A stretch of 64,000 bases of DNA, taken from positions 27,197,001-27,261,000 of the forward strand of contig NC_091674.1 of assembly GCF_042453785.1 (NCBI RefSeq), given 5' to 3'. Under the pieces are notes generated by a model, which was not told the DNA's origin, searched no databases, and was given only the letters and a program-made list of their open reading frames with translations. Shown here piece by piece: positions 23,215 to 35,672 of this stretch. How positions within the stretch are numbered: position 1 is the first letter of the stretch; each line of letters begins with the position of its first letter. Both the position numbers and the translations under genes were made by a program. The stretch comes from Malus domestica (taxonomy: Eukaryota > Streptophyta > Magnoliopsida > Rosales > Rosaceae).

Positions 23215-26200
23215 ATGTCCTTCTCCCCCACGCTCTCCATTTCCAGCTCCTCGCCTCTCTCCACCTCAATTTCCAAAATTAACCCCAAGTTCAACCACCT
23301 CACCGTCCTCACCAACTCATCAACCCACCGGAGATTCCTCTCCGGTCGCACGACCTTTCTCTCCGGCCGCACGACCTTCCTCTCCGGCGACCGCCGGCTG
23401 GAGTTCTCGGCCAGGGCGAAGCCGAAGGACCTCATCCTCGGGAACCCGTCGGTGACGCTGGAGAAGGGGAAGTACAGCTACGACGTCGAAACCCTAATCA
23501 ACAAGCTCAGCAGCCTCCCTCCACGCGGCAGCATCGCTCGGTGCCTCGACATCTTCAAGAACAAGCTGTCACTAAACGACTTCGCTTTGGTGTTCAAGGA
23601 GTTCGCCGCGCGCGGTGATTGGCAGCGGTCGCTCCGCCTCTTCAAGTATATGCAGCGCCAGATATGGTGCAAGCCGAACGAGCACATATACACGATAATG
23701 ATCAGCTTGCTCGGCCGCGAGGGGCTGCTGGATAAGTGCGCCGAGGTGTTCGACGAAATGCCTAGCCAGGGCGTGGTCCGCAGCGTCTTCAGCTACACCG
23801 CATTGATCAATGCCTACGGGCGTAACGGTCAGTATGAAACATCCCTTGAATTTCTTGATCGAATGAAGAAAGATAAGGTTCCGCCGAGTATTTTGACTTA
23901 CAATACTGTGCTCAATGCCTGTGCTAGAGGTGGGCTGGATTGGGAAGGGTTATTAGGATTGTTTGCCGAAATGCGGCATGAAGGAATACAGCCTGACCTT
24001 GTTACTTATAATACTTTGCTTAGTGCTTGTGCTGGTAGAGGGTTAGGCGATGAGGCAGAGATGGTGTTCAGGACTATGAATGAGGGTGGGATTGTTCCGG
24101 ATATGACCACTTATCGTTACCTTGTTGAAACTTTTGGTAAATTGGACAAGCTCGAGAAAGTCTCGGAGCTTCTTAAAGAGATGGAAGCTGGAGGGAATTT
24201 GCCTGAGATTACGTCGTATAATGTGTTACTGGAGGCATATGCTGAATTGGGGTCGATTAGAGAGTCAATGGGTGTGTTTAGGCAGATGCAGGCTGCGGGG
24301 TGTATGCCGAATGCTGCTACTTATAGTATTTTGTTGAATTTGTATGGGAGGCATGGAAGGTATGATGATGTTCGAGAGCTTTTTCTTGAGATGAAAGTGA
24401 GCAATACGGAGCCAGATGCGGCTACATATAACATTCTCATACAGGTATTTGGGGAGGGTGGGTATTTTAAGGAAGTAGTGACTTTGTTTCATGATATGGT
24501 GGAGGAGAAAATCGAGCCGAATATGGAGACGTATGAAGGGTTGATATATGCTTGTGGAAAGGGAGGACTCCATGAGGATTCCAAGAAAATTTTACTTCAC
24601 ATGCACGAGAATGGAATAGTGCCTAGTACCAAGGCCTATACAGGGGTTATTGAAGCATGTGGGCAAGCGGCATTGTATGATGAAGCTCTTGTTGCCTTCA
24701 ACACAATGAATGAAGTGGGAAGCAAACCATCAGTTGAAAGCTACAACTCGCTGATATATGCGTTTGCAAGAGGCGGACTATACAGGGAGACTGAAGCAGT
24801 CTTGTTAATAATGGGCAAGGCTGGTGTTGCCAGGAATGTCCATACAGTCAATGGCATGATAGAAGCTTTTAGGCAAGGAGGTCAATTTGAAGAAGCTATC
24901 AAGGCGTACGTTGAGATGGAAAAGACAAGATGCGATCCCGATGAGTGGACCCTTGAGGCAGTTTTAAGTGTTTACTGCGTTGCAGGTCTTGTTAATGAGT
25001 GTGAGGAGCACTTCCAAGAGATTAAAGCCTCAGGAATATTACCCAGTGTTATGTGCTACTGCATGATGCTTGCTGTTTATGCAAGGAGTAACAGGTCAGT
25101 ATTCACTCAATAGTTTCACAATTTTTTTGCTTTCATTTGTTAAAGTAAACCATCAATTTTTAAGCTAATGGTTACGCTTACAATTATCCAACATCATATG
25201 TTCCCTGTAGCACATAAGATATGTATTTGCTAAGAGGAGTGGCAATAAAGGATTTAGGATTACTGAGCTTCAGTAACTAACCTACCAGTCTTCTTATGTT
25301 CATAAATTCTTAATTTATGTTACCTTAGTGTCGTAAAATCTGTCTTCCTAAACTCTTAATTCTTAAAAAGTCCATGTTATATTAGTTGCTTGCACTGCTC
25401 CAGACAATACATACTCTCTATCACAGAATCTTACAACTAAGAGGACTGGCAATAAATATGTGCAGTATGCCCTCTGCAACCTTAAAGATGTACCCGTCAT
25501 TCTCCATTCACTACATTGTTAATCTTATAGCCTTTAGCAATTGGTCACAGGAGAACTTCAAACCAAGGGTACTTGATTACTCTTGAAGCTTTCATGAGTA
25601 TCATTGGTCCATGGGATTTTGAAAGTTTTACAGAAGCAAAGTTTATTTGTTTGTCTTGTGATGTCTTACCTTTTAGGCTTCTTGCTTTCAGGTGGGATGA
25701 TGCCTATGTGTTGCTGAATGAGATGCTTACAAACAGGGCATCGAATATTCATCAAGTGATTGGGCAGATGATCAAGGGAGATTATGATGATGACTCTAAC
25801 TGGCAGATGGTAGAGTATGTTTTTGACAAATTAAAATCTGAAGGATGCGGCTTGGGAATGAGGTTCTACAACACACTACTAGAAGCACTTTGGTGGCTGG
25901 GTCAGAAACAAAGAGCTGCGCGAGTTCTTAATGAAGCAACACAGCGGGGGCTTTTTCCTGAACTTTTTCGTAAAAATAAACTTGTGGTGTCTGTTGATGT
26001 GCACAGGTATTTGGAGAATTTGTTTCTTTCTAGCCATGTTCTTTCTCAGCTTGATTTCAATCTTGACGTTGGCCATTTTGCAGAATGTGGCAAGGCGGTG
26101 CGTATACAGCAATGTCAGTTTGGCTAAACAATATGTATGAGATGTTCCTCAATGGCGAGGATCTACCCCATCTTGCAACTGTCGTTGTAGTGTAAGCTGC

Positions 26201-27140
26201 TCTTTTCATTCTACATTTCTTTTCTGATGTTCTTGTTCTGAAAGCCTCTTGATTTAATAGTAGGGTTTATATGGTCTGGGTATGATAGGATTTATGTAAA
26301 AATTACGTATTCCCAGTTTCTCGTTGTTAGGTCTATGGCTTGAATACTGCATATATCGCTGCTTGTGTGCATTTGAGGATATTGATGATGTGCTCTTACT
26401 CCTTAACAAAAAAAATTCCGCTTTGACTTTAACATAACAAGCATGAGAAATAAAAGTTAAAACTCAAAACATAATCTATACATGGGCAAGTACTACGTAT
26501 GTTTTTTCTTTCAGCAAAATAGGCTATACTTAAACATGCCATTAGGTGTCATTTGGCGTATTCTTAAACTTGCATAAATACAGCTATTTTATATTGCATT
26601 AAAATTCACAGATCAAAGTATTTTGTTGGGGACGGATACGAAAGGGGGAAAAACAAAAGGAGAAAAAAGCACGAAATGCTATTTTTAAAATTACAACACA
26701 TTACATTCCAGAAATAGAATTTGAAGCGTTTCTAACGCTGTTATTGGTATTGCATTCATCAACTTGTCTGACTGCGGTTGATCTGTTTTTTATCTATCAG
26801 ACGAGGGAAGATGGAGAAAAGCTCAATAACACAAGATCTACCGATCGCAAAGTCTGCTTATACATTTCTGCAGGATCATATGCCAGCTTCCTTTTCTTTC
26901 CCAAAATGGAACAATGGTCGAATTCTCTGTCAGCGCCCTCAGCTCAAGCGGATCCTATCAAGCATCGAACCATCCACAGATGAGTCCGAAAGGAATAATA
27001 TTATCACGTTAAGCAACTCCCCGTTTCCTCCTCCAGGAACCAAGACATCCTCCAGTGCCGTCAATAGCCGACGGTATAATGATGCCGGTTCTGATGAAAG
27101 AATTAGGACAAGAACGGAGGTTTTGACAAGCATGGTTTAA
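23215..27140 (+). CDS. PTAC2: pTAC2, plastid PPR-SMR protein of the plastid transcription machinery
   Basis: Exons 23215-25094, 25692-26006, 26084-26191 and 26801-27140 join in phase to 880 residues, close to the Arabidopsis protein as I recall it. The N-terminus MSFSPTLSISSSSPLS is Ser/Thr-rich and fits a plastid transit peptide, so the ATG at 23215 is chosen over the in-frame upstream opening from 22882. Residues about 110-660 form many tandem 35-residue PPR motifs (for example YNTVLNACARGGLDWEGLLG, PDLVTYNTLLSACAGRGLGD). The C-terminus has an SMR-like domain (GGAYTAMSVWLNNM, LATVVVVRGK, WNNGRILCQRPQL). In Arabidopsis pTAC2 belongs to the plastid-encoded RNA polymerase complex and is needed for chloroplast gene expression. 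Assignment rests on domain order and recognised segments. Confidence 0.93.
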
Positions 27141-27902
27141 ACACACAACAGATGTATCCGTCACTTACTAGGGTTCGAAAGTTTTTACTCACTTATTTCC
27201 CAAATCAGTAGAAGAAAGGGAATGCTGCTGCTCCAGTTTTGTGGAGAACGATTTTCGGGTCATTACCAATACCAGTGTTAGCTAATAGCTTGCCGGAGAA
27301 GGCAGCATCGGCCGCACTGCAAAAAGCTCCGTTCGACGTTGTTTGCAGTTTTTTTTTAGGAAGGCGTCGAGGATAGTGGTTTTGTAGCCGTAGGTTATTC
27401 TTTTTCATGTGTAAATGGACATTAGAATTTTAGTTCACAAAATAAATGACCTTCAAATGCTTATGTTGTAAAGGGTATTCATGCATCTTTTTCTGGGGAG
27501 TCTTGAATTATTGATCTTAACAAAAGAAAAACATGAATTGGGACCGTTTGAAATGCTTTTTCAAAAAGCACTTTGGCTCAAAAACGTTTTACCGAAAGCT
27601 CTTCTATAGCACAACAAAAGTTTTATTAAAAATGCAAGTTCTGATTGAAAGAAGCACGAGGGTGATTCATCTATTTCTCCATCATTTTCTTTGAGACCAA
27701 GAAGACACTCGTGGGAATACAAAGTGACCAAATGATTCTTCGCAGAAAGAAATAAAGTCAAGAAATATCACATGGTCCCAAATGCTAAGTAGTACGCCAT
27801 ATACCTACTTGCTAGGATTGAGATTCTTTCCGGATATCAAATTCCGAAGCCTATAGATCGGGCAATTCGGACAGTTCAATTTAAATCACGCAGTTTCTAT
27901 TA
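27141..27902. other. pTAC2 3' flank and spacer
   Basis: The 3' untranslated region of pTAC2 probably extends some hundred bases. A degenerate piece near 27540-27610 (AAATGCTTTTTCAAAAAGCA, ACGTTTTACCGAAAGCTC) resembles the hAT-like MITE family. No gene is seen. Confidence 0.45.
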
Positions 27903-28614
27903 TATTATGTTTGGATGAGATAAATAAACTTGGAATTTAGGTAAAAGTCAGAATTTATAAATTGACATGCACCAATTCCTTTGTTTGGATTCATCAACAT
28001 AGAAATTTAAAATTTCCGCATGGAAAAAAAACTTGGAATTTGGGATCTCTAATTCCCAAGTTTAAATTTCATGTAAATAGGTGTCATTTCCCAATTTCTA
28101 TGATTAACACTATGTTTTGATGAAAAAATTTAAGATTAATAAGGAATTTTAAAATGACGGTAATTAAAATGACGGGATTTTATTTTCTAGAATTTGTGAA
28201 TTTTCTTGTATGGTTAACCTAAAAGAAAAATGGAATTGATATGGAATTTGTTATTTTTAAACTCTTAATCATAGAAATTGGGAAATGACACCAATTTACA
28301 TGGAATTTAAACTTGGGAATTAAAGATCCCAAATTCCAAGTTTTTTTTCCACGCGGAAATTCTAAATTTCTATGTTTATGAATCCAAACAAATGAATTGG
28401 TGCATGTTAATTTATAAATTCTGATTTTTACCTAAATTCCAAGTTTATTTCTCTCATCCAAACATAGTGTAAGAGTTTAAAAATAACAAATTTCATATCA
28501 ATTCCATTTTTCTTTTAGGTTAACCAAACAAAAAAATTCACAAATTCTAGAAAATAAAATCTCGTCATTTTAAAATTCCTTATTAATCTTAAATTTCTTT
28601 ATCCAAACATAGTG
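27903..28614. mobile_element. PIF/Harbinger-type MITE (outer copy), interrupted by an inverted copy of itself
   Basis: The outer element consists of 27903-28107 plus 28473-28614, about 347 bp after removing the insert. It starts TATTATGTTTGGATGAG (degenerate CACTATG) and ends ATCCAAACATAGTG. It is flanked by TTA on both sides (27900-27902 and 28615-28617), the 3-bp target preference of Harbinger transposases. Joining the halves restores a continuous TTTCTATGATTAAGAGTTT, which matches the inner copy read in reverse. Confidence 0.88.
28108..28469. mobile_element. PIF/Harbinger-type MITE (inner copy, inverted)
   Basis: It starts CACTATGTTTTGATGA and ends CATCCAAACATAGTG, flanked by TAA (28105-28107 and 28470-28472). 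Its reverse complement aligns end to end with the outer element, with scattered substitutions. It also carries a 15-16 bp tandem duplication (AAAATGACGG twice, near 28155-28185) absent from the outer copy. The nesting order shows it inserted second. Confidence 0.88.
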
Positions 28615-28701
28615 TTAACGTATTCTCACTGACCCACCACAAACACAATCTCTGTGCCCAAGTATCTATTTCTTGAACAGTTAGAATTGCTCAATCCTTG
28701 C

Positions 28702-28914
28702 GGATCTCAAGGGTTGAAGTGATAAAGTACCAAGAAAAGATGGACATTGCCGAATTGATGCGAATAATAAAAGCAAAAAAGGATTTAAATTCAACCACGC
28801 TTATCTAAAAGCCATAAAGTCAAAAAAAAAAATGTCCCAAGTTAGAAGTAGAGACGCTTCCATTGGAAGTGCTTTCTTTGATGGGATACATCACTTGCTG
28901 CCTGGCTTTTTTAA
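28702..28914 (+). repeat. direct repeat, copy 1 (~213 bp)
   Basis: It starts GGATCTCAAGGGTTGAAGTG and contains TTTAAATTCAACCACGC and TTGGAAGTGCTTTCTTTG. Copy 2 begins 244 bp downstream. The two are about 90 percent identical by eye with small indels. No coding potential or family was recognised. Confidence 0.85.
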
Positions 28915-28945
28915 TCCATGGGCTCTAGAGCTGGAGATCCGAAGA

Positions 28946-29159
28946 GGATCTCAAGGTTGAAGTGATAGAGTACCGAAAAAAGAGAGACATTGCCGTATCA
29001 ATGCGAATAATAAAGGCAAATGCGGATTTAAATTCAACCACGCTTATCTAAAAGCCATAAAGTCAAAAAAGTGATGTCCAAGTTAGAAGTAGAGACATTT
29101 GCTTCCATTGGAAGTGCTTTCTTTGATGGGATCCATCACTTGCTGCCTGGCTTTTTTAA
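28946..29159 (+). repeat. direct repeat, copy 2 (~214 bp)
   Basis: Second copy of 28702-28914, ending CTGCCTGGCTTTTTTAA. A 31-bp spacer separates the copies, so this is a near-tandem duplication. Confidence 0.85.
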
Positions 29160-30246
29160 CCAATTCCCCTTTTATTCCAAAATTAGTAGTTTAGGCCAAT
29201 GATACACCTTTATGTAACGCGTGAAGGAAAATTATATCGTATAACAGTACACATTGTAAAATGTAAATATTAGTTTGCTTTAACTATTGTTATCAGAAAT
29301 AGCCTTCAACATATACACCGATACTAAATAGATAAGGAGGGCCATTGTGCACCATTTGAGTGCATGTGTGGAATTAAAATTTAACACGAGATCGTCTCCG
29401 GATCTCTGCCTCTATAGCAGACAAACTCAAAAATCTGGATCATTCAATTTAAATTCTGCGACCCCCACTGTTTATTTCACAGGCCCATCTTACGCACAAA
29501 CCCACACCATCATCTCTTCATCTCTCTCGAATGATCCAGATTTCCGAGTCCATCGACTCCCAAGACAGAGATCCAGAGAATGAGGCCAGAAGAAGAAGAT
29601 AGAGTGCAGCAAATGGATGATGGAGCCCCACAAAAACCTTATCTTTGGTGTTATCCTAGCTGCTCGCAGAAGCACTATTTACCCACCATCAAAGTGATTA
29701 GTTTATCTATACATATAATATATAAATGCATGTGCATATATATAATAAAGTGTACGAACTTAAGGGATAACGAAAAAAAACTACCTCTTCTTTTCAGAGG
29801 ACAAAAAGCGAATATGCCAACTTGACGGTCCACATAGCATCTCTTAATATTTTAATTAACTTTATAATACATCCAAGATATGTAAGTTAAATAATCATAG
29901 ATTGATAACTACTATAAGCATAAAGATTAGCATTGAGCTGGTTTAATTAATAACTAATTGCAATTTGCAAGCAAATTAAGATTTGGAAAGTGGGGTGTCA
30001 GTCCTTCGGATTATTGAATTAATACTCTGTCACTTAAAGCACTAAATTTTAATTTTTAATCTAATAGATGTTCTATTTTTGTTTTGACAACCATTGAATT
30101 TGACCTAAAAATTTTAAGTTACAGAGTAATATAAAATTTTAGTTCATTTTGAGATTGCTTTTCAATAATAACATTGAATAATACGAGAAATACTGACTGA
30201 GATTAAGAGATTAAAACATTTGTCATTTTGACTACATTTGAACATG
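29160..30246. other. intergenic stretch, no gene recognised
   Basis: AT-rich. A segment around 29385-29590 contains facing CAAAAATCTGGATCATTC and GAATGATCCAGATTTCCGAG, another short foldback of the GATCC type. The open frames here are short and unlike known proteins. Confidence 0.45.
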
Positions 30247-30446
30247 TTTGGTACTTGCTTTTTAAATAACTGAAAGCACTTATGAAAATATTTTTGGAAC
30301 TAATTCTCAATAAAAATGCAAGTGAATCCCGTGCAAAAATGACATAACCGAAATTTCTTGCAAGAAACACTTAAATTGCTTTGAAAACCCAAAAGACTTT
30401 CTCTAAAAATACTTTTAATCATTTAAAAAGTACTTACAAAACAACC
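30247..30446. mobile_element. hAT-like MITE relic
   Basis: The left GTTTGGTACTTGCTTTTTAAA faces AAAAAGTACTTACAAAACAAC on the right, about 200 bp apart, with AATGCAAGTGAATCCCGTG between. Same general family as 11447-11640. No clear target duplication. Confidence 0.5.
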
Positions 30447-31819
30447 CGTAATACTATGACAACTCTATTGTGCATGAGTTTGAGGTTTAGGATGTGGATA
30501 ATTAAATATGTAATTATTTGTGTTATCTCCACTGCTTTGGATAACAAGTTGGGTTCGACAGGATAAAGAAAAGGGGGTGCAGATAGCATATAATATTTTG
30601 TGACAGCATGAATTGGTGGTTGAGTGGGGTCTCATTGCCGAGTGAGTATCCTGGACGGATCATTTTTGTGAGGATTTCGAAAATCTTCAAATCATATCTG
30701 TTTATTGTACATCGTACGATCAATTTTTGTCAGGTACTGTTTATATTCACTTTTAAATAAAAAAATTTACAATGATTTCTAACCGCACAATATAAGATGA
30801 ACGGATGTGATTGGAGAATCTCCATAATCCTAACAAAGAGGATCCAGCGAAGATCCTCCGGGCTCATTGCCTCTCTCTAGTTATTTCCTATTCCCTTTTT
30901 AACCCTTTCTAATTTTCAATAGCTAGGGTGGCAAGGAACCCATATTGACACACTCCGATCCTAGAATAAAGGCGTGCTCCTATGATGGATGACCCACTAG
31001 GAAGTTGCTCGTGAGTTTCCAGAAACAAAACCATGAGGATGTAATCGGACCCAAAACGGACAATATCGTGTTACGGTGGTGTAGCGGGCCCGGAATGTCA
31101 CACATATGGTATTAGATGATTCGGATTTTGAAAAAAATCCAATGAAATGTGGAATCTTTGTGTACAAATTTATCACCAAGCAACATTTGGTTGTCACGTC
31201 CCTTCCATCCCATTTTCATGTATATAATATTATCCATAACCATTCGGAAAAATCGTGATCACGTTTTCAAATGATAAAATGAATAAATATTAACTCACAT
31301 CAAGCGGCATAGCTAGAATTTTGATAATTTGACGAAAGATTGAGATGGTGATGAGTTAAAAATAAGAGCGTTATATTTATTTAAATCGTCAATTCCTAAT
31401 TATAATATGGTCTATTAATTCTCAAAATTATCATCACTAACACTAACCTCAAATATAGTCAATGAGTTAGTCAATTTTTAATGCACGAGTCAATAATTCC
31501 TAATTTTTCAACTATTAGATTACAAAATACAACGTCAGAGGTAGATAATATACATGTGTTAATAGACTTAAAAAAATAGAATATCAAAATAACTCAACTC
31601 CGTACTATATAAGCAATGTTTAAAATATCGATATGCATGTTTATTAAAATATCGAGGAATATACCGGTATCAATACATGTTGCAATTGATGAAAATTATG
31701 AAAATTTGCAATAGATAGATATATCAATTTATTGAGATTTAACCGAAATTAGAGAAATATTTAAAAAAAAAATTAAAAGTTCGAAATTTGATGCTCATGA
31801 AGTAATTAAAAGGAGTAAG
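30447..31819 (+). repeat. tandem segmental duplication, copy 1 (~1.37 kb)
   Basis: It starts CCGTAATACTATGACAACTC and ends at AAGTAATTAAAAGGAGTAAG. It aligns over its whole length with 32026-33006 except for two blocks, about 162 bp at 30946-31107 bounded by CATAT repeats and about 240 bp at 31240-31477, which only this copy has. No gene was recognised in it. Confidence 0.88.
30644..30858. mobile_element. GGATC-type foldback MITE inside duplication copy 1
   Basis: The left arm (GAGTATCCTGGACGGATC..) pairs with the right arm (GAGGATCCAGCGAAGATCCTC). Further inside, CATCGTACGATCAAT lies near the centre. It duplicated together with the surrounding segment. Confidence 0.65.
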
Positions 31820-31905
31820 ATTCTCTCACATCCTATTACCATCCCCTTTCATCCTCTCCTCTCACACTATTCTCTTTGTCTTATTATCTATATAAAAAAA
31901 TCAAA

Positions 31906-32030
31906 ACAAGGTGTAGATGTGACGTAATCGCAACCGTTTAAATATGAGAGGATGGAGGGAGAGAGAGATTAAACAAGGTATAGATGTAACGTAATCGCAA
32001 CCGTTTAAATAAGGTGTAGATGTGACGTAA
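31906..32030 (+). repeat. 37-bp minisatellite, about 2.5 copies
   Basis: The unit AAGGTGTAGATGTGACGTAATCGCAACCGTTTAAAT (described by its ends AAGGTGTAGATG and CCGTTTAAAT) occurs at 31906-31943 and 31973-32010. A third, partial copy at 32011-32030 runs into the start of duplication copy 2. Confidence 0.85.
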
Positions 32031-33006
32031 TACTACGACAACTCTATTGTGCATGAGTTTGAGGTTTAGGATGTGGATAATTAAATATGTAATTATTTGT
32101 GTTATCTCAACTGCTTTGGATAACAAGTTGGGTTCGACAGGATAAAGCAAAGGGGGTGCAGATAGCATATAATATTTTGTGACAGCATGAATTGGTGGTT
32201 GAGTGGGGTCTCATTTCCGAGTGAGGATCCTCGTCGGATCCTTTTTGTGAAGATTTTGAAAATCTTTCAATCACATTCGTTTATTGTATATCGTACGATC
32301 AATCTTTATCAGGTATTGTTTATATTCAATTTTAAATAAAAAAAATTTACAATAATTTCTGACCGTATGATATACGATGAACGAATGTGATTGAAAGATC
32401 CTCAGAATCCTTACAAAGAGGATCCGACGAGAATCCTCCGGGCTCATTGCCTCTCCCTAGTAATTCCTATTCCCTTTTTAACTCTTTCTAATTTTGAATA
32501 GCTAGGGTGGCAAGCAACCCATATGGTATTTAGATGATTCGGATTGTGAAAAAAAAATCCAATGAAATGTGGAATCTTTGTGTACAAATTTATTACCAAG
32601 CAACATTTGGTTGTCACGTCCCTTCCATCCCATTTTCATATATATAATGTTATCCATAACTGTTGAAATGCACGAGTCAATAATTCCTAATTTTTCAAAC
32701 ATTAGATTTCAAATTACAACGTCACAGCTAGATAATATACATGTGTTAGTAGACTTAAAAAAATAGAAAATCAAAATAACTCAACTCCATACTATATAAG
32801 CAGTGTTTAAAATATCGATATGCATGTTTATAAAAATGTCGAGGAATATACCGGTATTAATACATGTTATCGTTGATGAAAATTATGAAAATTTGCAATA
32901 AATTGATATATCAACTCATTGAGATTCAATCGAAATTCGAGAAATATTTTTTAAAAAAATTTAAAAGTTCGAAATCTGATGCCCATGAAGTAATTAAAAT
33001 GTGTAA
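32026..33006 (+). repeat. tandem segmental duplication, copy 2 (~0.98 kb)
   Basis: Counterpart of 30447-31819, in the same orientation, lacking two internal blocks. Overall identity outside these blocks is high by eye (about 90 percent or more), so the duplication is fairly recent. Confidence 0.88.
32223..32438. mobile_element. GGATC-type foldback MITE inside duplication copy 2
   Basis: The arms GAGGATCCTCGTCGGATCC and GGATCCGACGAGAATCCTC are nearly perfect inverses, better preserved than in the first copy. About 90 bp per arm can pair. Confidence 0.75.
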
Positions 33007-33035
33007 GGAAGGATAAAAGTGTGGATGCAGAGATG

Positions 33036-33125
33036 GAAGGCATTACTTGTGCTCCAGCCAATGAAGTTGGCACGGTATCGTTCGCTTTTGTTCGTAAGGA
33101 GGGCAATCAAGCGGCGCATTCCGAG
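33036..33125 (+). pseudogene. RNase H-like (RVT_3 type) C-terminal relic
   Basis: One frame reads EVGTVSFAFVRKEGNQAAHS, matching the last conserved part of plant RNase H-like domains from LINE elements (family form: V-x-R-x-x-N-x-x-A-H). It has no start and is only about 30 codons, so it is a fragment of a non-LTR retrotransposon or of a protein derived from one. Confidence 0.5.
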
Positions 33126-33283
33126 GCGTTTATTAAAAAAATAGAGGTTCTTTTAATTGGGATCATATCAGTCCCGAATTCTTCTTTAATATATTAGCGG
33201 AAGACGGAAATATTTCAATTAGAATAAAGTAAAGTTCATCTCTCGACAAATAAGAAAAAAAAAAACTCGGTTCAAATAAGTAA

Positions 33284-33769
33284 GAGTAAATTGTAGTAAT
33301 AGTCCTTCAATTTTAATCAAATTAGAGCAATAATTCCTCAACTAAAAATTCATTATCATTGGTCCCTCAATTCATCAAAATGTGTAGCTATAATCATTTT
33401 CATCAACTTTGTCAAAATGAGTTATGTAACAAGAACCATTGCTACAATTGGGGTCCCTCAACTCATCAAAACATGTAGCTATAATTTTTTTCGTCAACTT
33501 CGTCATAATTTTGTCAAAACGAGTTATGTTGGAAGGATAATTGCTATAATTAGGTTAAAGTTGAGAAACCATTGCTCGAATTAGGTTAAAGTTGAGAGAC
33601 CATTTCTTCAGTTGGATTAAAGTTGAGGGACCAATGGTAATGAATTTTTAGTTAAGGGACCATAGCTGCAAGTTTTGATGAGTTAAGAGACCAATGATAA
33701 TAAATTTTTAGTTAAGAGATCATTACTCTAATTGATTTAAAATTAAAGAACCGTAACTACAATTTAGTC
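33284..33769. mobile_element. 486-bp foldback MITE, 9-bp target duplication (copy 2)
   Basis: It starts GAGTAAATTGTAG and ends CTACAATTTAGTC. The flanks AATAAGTAA (33275-33283) and AATAAATAA (33770-33778) match at 8 of 9 positions. The interior has the same repeated GGTCCCTCAACT motifs and order as 12665-13131 but more substitutions. It lies about 335 bp upstream of the MYB start codon, within its probable promoter. Confidence 0.85.
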
Positions 33770-33856
33770 AATAAATAAAGATGTCCGAAAATTCTAATAT
33801 TCCACCCTATGTTGGAAAATAAGGATTTAATGCCAGATATTTATTTCAATTAGATA

Positions 33857-33960
33857 CCACGTGTCCGCATCTCACACGAATATCGGAAACTTTACAGCCT
33901 TTATACACCGTCGATCCACATGGTGCCACGTCATCCCTGTCGTCTCCCACGTATATAGAT
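33857..33960 (+). promoter_or_regulatory. MYB gene proximal promoter with ACGT-core elements
   Basis: A G-box/ABRE-like CCACGTGTCC lies at 33857-33866, with further ACGT cores in GCCACGTCATC (about 33925) and CCCACGTATA (about 33947). A TATA-like GTATATAGAT (33951-33960) sits about 145 bp before the start codon. Clustered ACGT cores are typical of abscisic-acid, light or stress-responsive plant promoters. The regulation is inferred. Confidence 0.55.
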
Positions 33961-34104
33961 GAACCTTTCCCGCACAGACCTCTTCGCTCCCATCATTTTT
34001 ATTTCGCTCTCTTTTTCTTCTCCAAATCGTACGGCCTCAGATCCATCGTCGCCGAAGGAACAGAGACTGATCGACCGGAAACGTCATCGTCGCGGTCGGT
34101 GAAG

Positions 34105-35672
<1,568 letters not shown>

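Noticed and set aside
25573-26127. 184-codon frame read as a single pTAC2 exon
   Set aside because: It starts in intron 1 and reads through the 26006 donor. The phase-consistent exons are 25692-26006 and 26084-26191.
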